The position numbers and the translations under genes were made by a program. Shown piece by piece: positions 15,156 through 16,587 of a stretch of DNA of 16,587 nucleotides (the first letter of the stretch is position 1; each line of letters starts with the position of its first letter). The notes under the pieces are model-generated. The model searched no databases, was not told the DNA's origin, and saw only the letters and a list, made by a program, of their open reading frames with translations. This DNA comes from CAYLKS01 sp964384205 [NCBI: uncultured bacterium] (GTDB taxonomy: Bacteria; JAGOEH01), in NCBI GenBank assembly GCA_964384205.1, contig CAYLKS010000062.1, positions 1 to 16,587 on the forward strand, given 5' to 3'.

Positions 15156-16337
15156 TTACTGATATCTACCATAAATTGGAGCATTCCCGACAGGTAAAAT
15201 AATTCTTAAAACTCTCTGTTCTTCATCTGCTCCTGTCTTTTTAATACCATATAAAAATTTATCATTACCAGGTGCCATATCAATTATAGCACTCGGAATT
15301 AACCCACCATATAAAGGATTTACAATACCATCTTTAGATAAAACAAACATTCCGGCCTCTTCGCTATCTGTGGAAATCAATAAGTTACCTTCTCCATCAA
15401 ACAAAATATCTGTAATAGTAACATCAGTATTACCAACTAATTGTGTCCAGTTTAAAACAAGTTCACTCTCACCTAAAGTTGTTTTATCTATAATTTTATT
15501 CTTGATAATTTTATATTCCCTCGAAGAATAATCTAATCCTACAAGATATAAATATCCTTCATATACCGTCATTGCAAAGAAGTAAAAATCTGAATAATCA
15601 TACAATTCTACAAATTCTTTTGTGTCTAAATCCATAGAAACAAGAGCTGATTTTCTTCCACCTAAATAAATAATATTATCTTCACCAAAAGCTATACTAT
15701 ATATTTTTATTGGTGCTTTAACAAACTTCTCTTCCTCACCAGAATTTAATGAAACTTTATAAAGATAATTGTTCTTTCTTACATAATAAATATAATCTCC
15801 TCCTATCTTCATATCAGAAACAACAGAGGCGCTAATTGTACAAAGTGTATCCTGAACTTGATCGGTATTAACTCTTACCAATGACTTGCCATTTAAAACA
15901 TAAACTACTTCATTTTTATCGCATGCAATTCTTTTAATATTATCATTTTTTCCAAAATTACCATACTCTATAAATGCTGGATCTATTCTGTAATAAACAC
16001 TATTGCTAAAATTAAGTGCCCCAATAGTTGAAACTCTTACTAAAACTGAATCTCCTTTAACATCAGGTACATGCACATATAATTCTGTTGGAGTAGAAGA
16101 TATCGGTTCAATTAATGTACTTTTAAAATATACACAATTTTTTTTATTGTCTTCAGAAAAATTTTTGCCATAAATTGTTATATCAGATACACCTGCAATA
16201 GCAGTCTTAGGTACTATTGAGTCTATAACAGGATCTGGATTATAGGACTTATTTGCTTTATACAAACTACCTGGTTCCTGATGGGTACAATTTATCAATA
16301 CTAATGCTAAAAAAACTAACATCCCAACATATTTCAT
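15156..16337 (-). CDS. IPT/TIG plus beta-propeller lipoprotein
   Basis: This 393-residue protein is a predicted lipoprotein: hydrophobic core, then Cys17 (VLINC). As in the peptidase lipoprotein, Asn sits just before the cysteine. Residues 36-118 form an IPT/TIG immunoglobulin-like domain (PVIDSIVPKTAIAGVSDITI, then YGKNF and strand SVLVRVST). The rest (120-390) is a series of beta strands with repeated xxLYxVxLxSG-type and DxxGNLLIST segments, probably a six- or seven-bladed beta-propeller of NHL/SMP-30 type. Such proteins are usually surface binding proteins; no catalytic residues can be named. AAGGAG lies seven bases before the ATG, favouring it over the internal Met6. It is the first gene of the operon and abuts the GWxTD gene, suggesting a shared surface role. 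Confidence 0.75.
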   Translation of the reverse strand: MKYVGMLVFLALVLINCTHQEPGSLYKANKSYNPDPVIDSIVPKTAIAGVSDITIYGKNFSEDNKKNCVYFKSTLIEPISSTPTELYVHVPDVKGDSVLVRVSTIGALNFSNSVYYRIDPAFIEYGNFGKNDNIKRIACDKNEVVYVLNGKSLVRVNTDQVQDTLCTISASVVSDMKIGGDYIYYVRKNNYLYKVSLNSGEEEKFVKAPIKIYSIAFGEDNIIYLGGRKSALVSMDLDTKEFVELYDYSDFYFFAMTVYEGYLYLVGLDYSSREYKIIKNKIIDKTTLGESELVLNWTQLVGNTDVTITDILFDGEGNLLISTDSEEAGMFVLSKDGIVNPLYGGLIPSAIIDMAPGNDKFLYGIKKTGADEEQRVLRIILPVGNAPIYGRYQ

Positions 16338-16365
16338 ACTCCCTCTCCTTTTAATTTTTTTTTAA

Positions 16366-16404
16366 TTACTATATCTATTATAGTAAATTATAAAAAAAAT
16401 TCAA
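16366..16404 (-). promoter_or_regulatory. Predicted promoter of the lipoprotein-GWxTD-sirtuin-rmuC operon, with inverted repeat
   Basis: On the minus strand TTGAAT (16404-16399) and a perfect TATAAT (16382-16377) are 16 bases apart. An inverted repeat TTACTATA-N5-TATAGTAA (16366-16386) covers the -10 element and could be an operator or chance in AT-rich DNA. The leader to the ATG at 16337 would be about 35 bases. Confidence 0.55.
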
Positions 16405-16587
16405 TAAAAAAAATTTTTTTAATAATTAATTTAAAAAAAAATACCAATGAAAAAAAATAAGCTAAAATTTGAAACACATTATCTAATCTAAAATTAACTG
16501 AAATAATGTAAAAAATTTTATCTTAAAATTTGATATTAAACCTGACATAATAAATCTTTTAATACTCTTAAAAAAATATAAAAATAA
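16405..16587. other. Right-edge non-coding region
   Basis: This is extremely AT-rich with long A and T runs. I see no gene, RNA or strong hairpin. A 14-codon plus-strand frame at about 16447 has no Shine-Dalgarno site and no recognisable product. Confidence 0.4.

Overview
This window is a very AT-rich stretch of bacterial chromosome (well over 70 % A+T by eye) using the standard code, with clear Shine-Dalgarno sites and short intergenic gaps. The gene content points to an anaerobic fermenter: two [FeFe] hydrogenase-type proteins and secreted or lipid-anchored peptidases. GWxTD-domain and IPT/TIG proteins are typical of FCB-type lineages and candidate phyla such as Cloacimonadota, WOR-3 and relatives. 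That placement is an inference and no marker gene is present to confirm it.

Layout. (1) 1-297: no intact gene; possibly an eroded copy of the end of a peptidase gene. (2) 3513-298, minus strand: three-gene operon of proC, an M2/M3-type zinc peptidase lipoprotein and a stand-alone MetH reactivation domain, read from a promoter in the divergent spacer 3514-3731. (3) 3732-8582, plus strand: five-gene hydrogen-signalling operon behind a perfect TTGACA-N17-TATAAT promoter. Its order is [2Fe-2S] thioredoxin-fold protein, HydS/HfsB-like sensory hydrogenase with a PAS domain, SpoIIE/PP2C-type phosphatase, second [2Fe-2S] protein, and group B-like hydrogenase. (4) 8583-9508: a decayed PAS-GGDEF (diguanylate cyclase) gene on the minus strand, then a promoter. 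(5) 9509-11989: exported S9 prolyl-oligopeptidase-type serine peptidase, ending in a bidirectional terminator. (6) 16337-11994, minus strand: four-gene operon of an IPT/beta-propeller lipoprotein, a GWxTD protein, a sirtuin and RmuC, ending at the same terminator. (7) 16338-16587: promoter of that operon and otherwise nothing recognised.

How the genes work together. The centre of interest is the hydrogenase operon, which matches the hfsABCD/hydS type of cluster. A hydrogenase-derived protein lacking the proton-transfer cysteine (Ala137) carries an extra Fe-S domain and a PAS domain, and is translationally coupled to a protein phosphatase with an uncharacterised C-terminal domain. A second hydrogenase with the full cysteine set closes the operon. 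A plausible reading is a redox/H2 sensor acting through phosphatase output, together with a catalytic hydrogenase. Each hydrogenase is directly preceded by its own [2Fe-2S] partner. No NADH/flavin subunit and no hydE, hydF or hydG maturase is present, so those must be elsewhere. The peptidases and proC fit a peptide- or amino-acid-using lifestyle.
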